Assembly: GCA_005787525.1 (NCBI GenBank)
Contig: SYAR01000060.1
Location: forward strand, 1-47,125
Length of the DNA: 47,125 bases
Direction of reading: 5' to 3'
From: Rickettsiales bacterium
GTDB lineage: Bacteria > Pseudomonadota > Alphaproteobacteria > Rickettsiales > UBA1997
The notes below the pieces were generated by a model, which searched no databases, was not told where the DNA came from, and saw only the letters and a program-made list of their open reading frames with translations. Made by a program: the position numbers and the translations under genes. Below, in pieces: positions 45,100 through 47,125 of the stretch (its first letter is position 1; each line of letters begins with the position of its first letter).

Positions 45100-45129
45100 A
45101 AAATATTTGTTTCAAAAATATTTGTTTAA
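45100..45129. repeat. Tandem 15-bp repeat between DUF2066 and purM
   Basis: AAAATATTTGTTT occurs at 45100-45112 and again at 45115-45127, a period of 15 bp, inside the 110-bp divergent promoter region. It may be a simple AT-rich duplication or a regulatory site; the sequence does not distinguish the two. Confidence 0.4.
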
Positions 45130-45190
45130 ATTATTTTTAGCAATCAAAGATTTATTATTATTCTTAATTTTTACAAAAATATCTTAAAAA

Positions 45191-46183
45191 ATGTCTTCAA
45201 ATTATAAAAAATCAGGTGTTGATATCGATGCAGGAAATGAATTGATTCACAAAATAAAGCCTTTCGCTAAGGCAACTTCAAGGCTTGGAGCCGATTCCGA
45301 TTTGGGAGGATTTGGAGCACTTTTTGATTTAAAAAAATGTAATTTTCATGATCCAGTTTTGGTTTCTTCAACTGATGGCGTAGGCACCAAGCTCAAAGTT
45401 GCGATTGAAACTAAAATTCATAATTCAATTGGAATTGATTTGGTTGCCATGTCGGTTAACGACTTGATAGTACAAGGGGCGGAGCCACTTTTCTTTCTCG
45501 ATTATTTTGCTTGTTCAAAACTTGAAGTCGAGATTGCAACTCAAGTAATCAAGGGAATCGCTGATGGCTGTAAGCTTGCTGGTTGTGCCTTAATTGGTGG
45601 CGAAACCGCCGAAATGCCGGGAATGTATCGGGGAGGCGATTATGATTTGGCGGGTTTTGCGGTTGGAGCAGTTGAAAGAGCGGAGATTTTGCCGAAAATA
45701 ACTTCAAAAGGTGATGTACTTATCGGTCTTGCTTCAAGTGGCTTGCACTCAAATGGCTATTCACTTGCTCGCTATATATTACAACAAAATTCTTTGAATT
45801 TTTTTAATAAATTTAATAATGAAAAAACTCTCGGTGAAGAATTATTAACGCCAACAAAAATTTATGTAAAATCATGTTTATCAGCAATTAAAACTTCGAA
45901 AGTAAAAGCCTTGGCTCATATTACCGGAGGCGGATTGATTGAAAATTTACCACGGGTTTTATCGCCAAATGTTGAGGCAAAAATCGATTATAATTCATGG
46001 CAAAAACCTGAAATTTTTAATTTTTTACAAAAGCTCGGAAAGGTTGAGGATCAAGAGATGCGCCGCACTTTCAATTGTGGAATTGGTATGGTTTTAGTGG
46101 TCGATAAAAATGATGTTTTGGAAATAAAAAATATTTTAGAAAAACATCATGAAACTGTTTACATTATTGGAGAATTAGCATGA
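45191..46183 (+). CDS. purM: Phosphoribosylformylglycinamidine cyclo-ligase
   Basis: AIR synthetase, 330 aa, fifth step of purine synthesis. The GVDIDAGNELIHKIKP start, STDGVGTKLKVA, SVNDLIVQGAEPLFFLDYF, GGETAEMPGMY, GLASSGLHSNGYSL, ITGGGLIENLPRVL and FNCGIGMVLVV are diagnostic and intact. In most alphaproteobacteria purN follows with an overlapping start; here an IleRS C-terminal piece occupies that place. Other purine genes are not in view. Confidence 0.96.
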   Translation: MSSNYKKSGVDIDAGNELIHKIKPFAKATSRLGADSDLGGFGALFDLKKCNFHDPVLVSSTDGVGTKLKVAIETKIHNSIGIDLVAMSVNDLIVQGAEPLFFLDYFACSKLEVEIATQVIKGIADGCKLAGCALIGGETAEMPGMYRGGDYDLAGFAVGAVERAEILPKITSKGDVLIGLASSGLHSNGYSLARYILQQNSLNFFNKFNNEKTLGEELLTPTKIYVKSCLSAIKTSKVKALAHITGGGLIENLPRVLSPNVEAKIDYNSWQKPEIFNFLQKLGKVEDQEMRRTFNCGIGMVLVVDKNDVLEIKNILEKHHETVYIIGELA

Positions 46184-46992
46184 TTGATCGTTCAATTTCT
46201 ATTCATTTACAAGATTTTCCGAATGTTGATTTTATTGATGCAGAAGCTCAATTAATTAATGACATGGATTTGGTTCGCTCGATTTGTTCGACCGCTTTAG
46301 CGATTCGTGATAATAAAAATTTACGAGTGCGCCTACCGCTTCAAAGCCTTACTATTATCGGTAAAGATGCTCAAAGAATTTTACCTTTTAGCGAAATTAT
46401 TGCCGAAGAAGTTAATGTTAAAGAAATTAAAATTGTTGAAGAAATTTCACAATTTGCCGAAAATAAATTGCAAATTAATTTTAAAAAAATTGGGGCTAAA
46501 TTTGGAGCAAAAATTAAAGAAATTACTAACGCAATTAAAGAAGGTGATTGGCAAAAAATTAATGACAAAACCATTAAAATTGCGGGCGTAGAACTTGTTG
46601 ATGATGATTTTGAATTAAAATTAACCACAAAAAATATTGACGAAAAAAAATCGGCAATTTTGCCTTTGGCGAGCAATGATTATTTAGTTTTGTTATCAAT
46701 TGAAATCACCAAAGAGCTAGAGGATGAAGGTATTGCCCGCGATATTGTGCGAGCAATTCAACAAAATCGTAAAGACGCTAATCTTGAAATTACTAATCAT
46801 ATTAATCTCGAAATTTTTTCTTCCAATTCGCGAATTATTGAAGTGGCTGTTAACTTTGAAGATTATATAAAACATCAAGTTTTAGCAAAAAATATTAAAA
46901 TTTTATCACAAAAAAACGTTAATGCAGAAGCGAAAATTTTTAGCAATCAACTTGATGATGGTGATTTGGAAATTTCAATTAGGATCTGTTAA
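46180..46992 (+). CDS. Stand-alone C-terminal part of isoleucyl-tRNA synthetase
   Basis: A 270-aa ORF matching only the C-terminal quarter of type-2 (eukaryotic-like) isoleucyl-tRNA synthetase. It begins at the SIHLQDFP segment that lies near the end of the anticodon-binding helical bundle. It continues with [28 protein letters not shown], and the DUF5915-like C-terminal domain ([24 protein letters not shown], quoted in part). The catalytic Rossmann, HIGH and KMSKS regions are absent. The ATG overlaps the purM stop (ATGA), so it is placed for coupled translation. No internal stop is present. It may be a split-gene part, a recombination remnant, or an assembly join. Confidence 0.8.
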   Translation: MIDRSISIHLQDFPNVDFIDAEAQLINDMDLVRSICSTALAIRDNKNLRVRLPLQSLTIIGKDAQRILPFSEIIAEEVNVKEIKIVEEISQFAENKLQINFKKIGAKFGAKIKEITNAIKEGDWQKINDKTIKIAGVELVDDDFELKLTTKNIDEKKSAILPLASNDYLVLLSIEITKELEDEGIARDIVRAIQQNRKDANLEITNHINLEIFSSNSRIIEVAVNFEDYIKHQVLAKNIKILSQKNVNAEAKIFSNQLDDGDLEISIRIC

Positions 46993-47125
46993 AAATAACA
47001 AAGAAGAGTCGCCATAAGAATAAAAACGATATTGCTTTTCAATAGCGTGGTTGTAAAGTCGAAAAGCATTTTCATAACCAACAAAAGCACAAATTAACAT
47101 AAATAAAGTTGATTTTGGAAGATGA
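46975..47125 (-). CDS. queA: S-adenosylmethionine:tRNA ribosyltransferase-isomerase, 3' end only
   Basis: The window ends inside this minus-strand gene. The visible C-terminal 49 residues (frame starting at 47124) read [19 protein letters not shown], then a [20 protein letters not shown] segment and a stop. This is the conserved end of QueA, which makes epoxyqueuosine on tRNA. Its stop lies inside the 3' end of the IleRS piece (18-bp convergent overlap). Together with tgt (13573-14700) it implies a queuosine pathway. Confidence 0.92.
   Translation of the reverse strand, partial: HLPKSTLFMLICAFVGYENAFRLYNHAIEKQYRFYSYGDSSLLFLTDPN

Overview
This is an AT-rich, gene-dense chromosomal window (about 30% G+C by eye) from an alphaproteobacterium, probably a Rickettsiales- or Holosporales-like or other genome-reduced lineage. 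Pointers to that group are the fused IspDF, the MidA/NDUFAF7-type methyltransferase, DUF2628 beside HisH, DUF6356, and the cluster DUF2066-PerM opposite purM. The retained MEP isoprenoid genes, polyamine genes, purM and lone bioB argue against the genus Rickettsia itself. Most start codons have no clear Shine-Dalgarno; rplT (AGGAG) and mrdA (GGGAG) are exceptions. These placements come from recognising families by eye. No search was run.

Layout: 1-501 is a non-coding leader with a G-rich hairpin island. 502-1109 holds rpmI-rplT. 1359-3490 holds DUF2628-hisH-midA. 3586-4827 is a large prepilin-like protein with a LamG-like middle and a Cys-rich tail, and 4965-5975 is bioB. 6160-7832 holds a two-TM protein, an ImmA/IrrE-type protease and a RidA protein; 7908-9478 holds a SIMPL protein and xth. 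On the minus strand follow D-amino-acid aminotransferase and enolase, two secreted Lys-rich proteins, and tgt. 14717-15405 is a CcmG-like thioredoxin and tRNA-Arg(CCT). The 3' end of that tRNA is duplicated 144 bp downstream around a small tandem repeat. 15749-18139 is a polyamine pair (ODC-type decarboxylase plus deoxyhypusine-synthase-like protein), and 18299-21425 is mreD-mrdA-acyltransferase. A repeat-rich convergent gap (21426-21853) precedes ispDF and nuoF on the minus strand. 24514-28454 is secretin-ABC permease-TPR-like protein-nadC. 28547-35927 holds an ABC exporter, a sugar nucleotidyltransferase, a flavoprotein, DUF6356, a threonine-dehydratase-type enzyme, a Cys/Met PLP enzyme and a second xth. 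comM and a PstS-like protein are on the minus strand; bamA and corA are on the plus strand. The right end holds an 82-aa protein, PerM and DUF2066 on the minus strand, purM on the plus strand, an intact ORF equal to only the C-terminal part of isoleucyl-tRNA synthetase, and the 3' end of queA.

How the genes work together: cell-envelope work dominates (MreD/PBP2, BamA, LPS-type acyltransferase, MsbA-like exporter, D-amino-acid supply, pilin and secretin). tgt and queA are two steps of the tRNA queuosine pathway. The points most worth a second look are the stand-alone IleRS C-terminal piece coupled to purM by an ATGA overlap, the tRNA-Arg 3' duplication with nested 40-bp repeats, the LamG-prepilin with the orphan secretin, the membrane protein/ImmA protease pair, and the REP-like palindromes.
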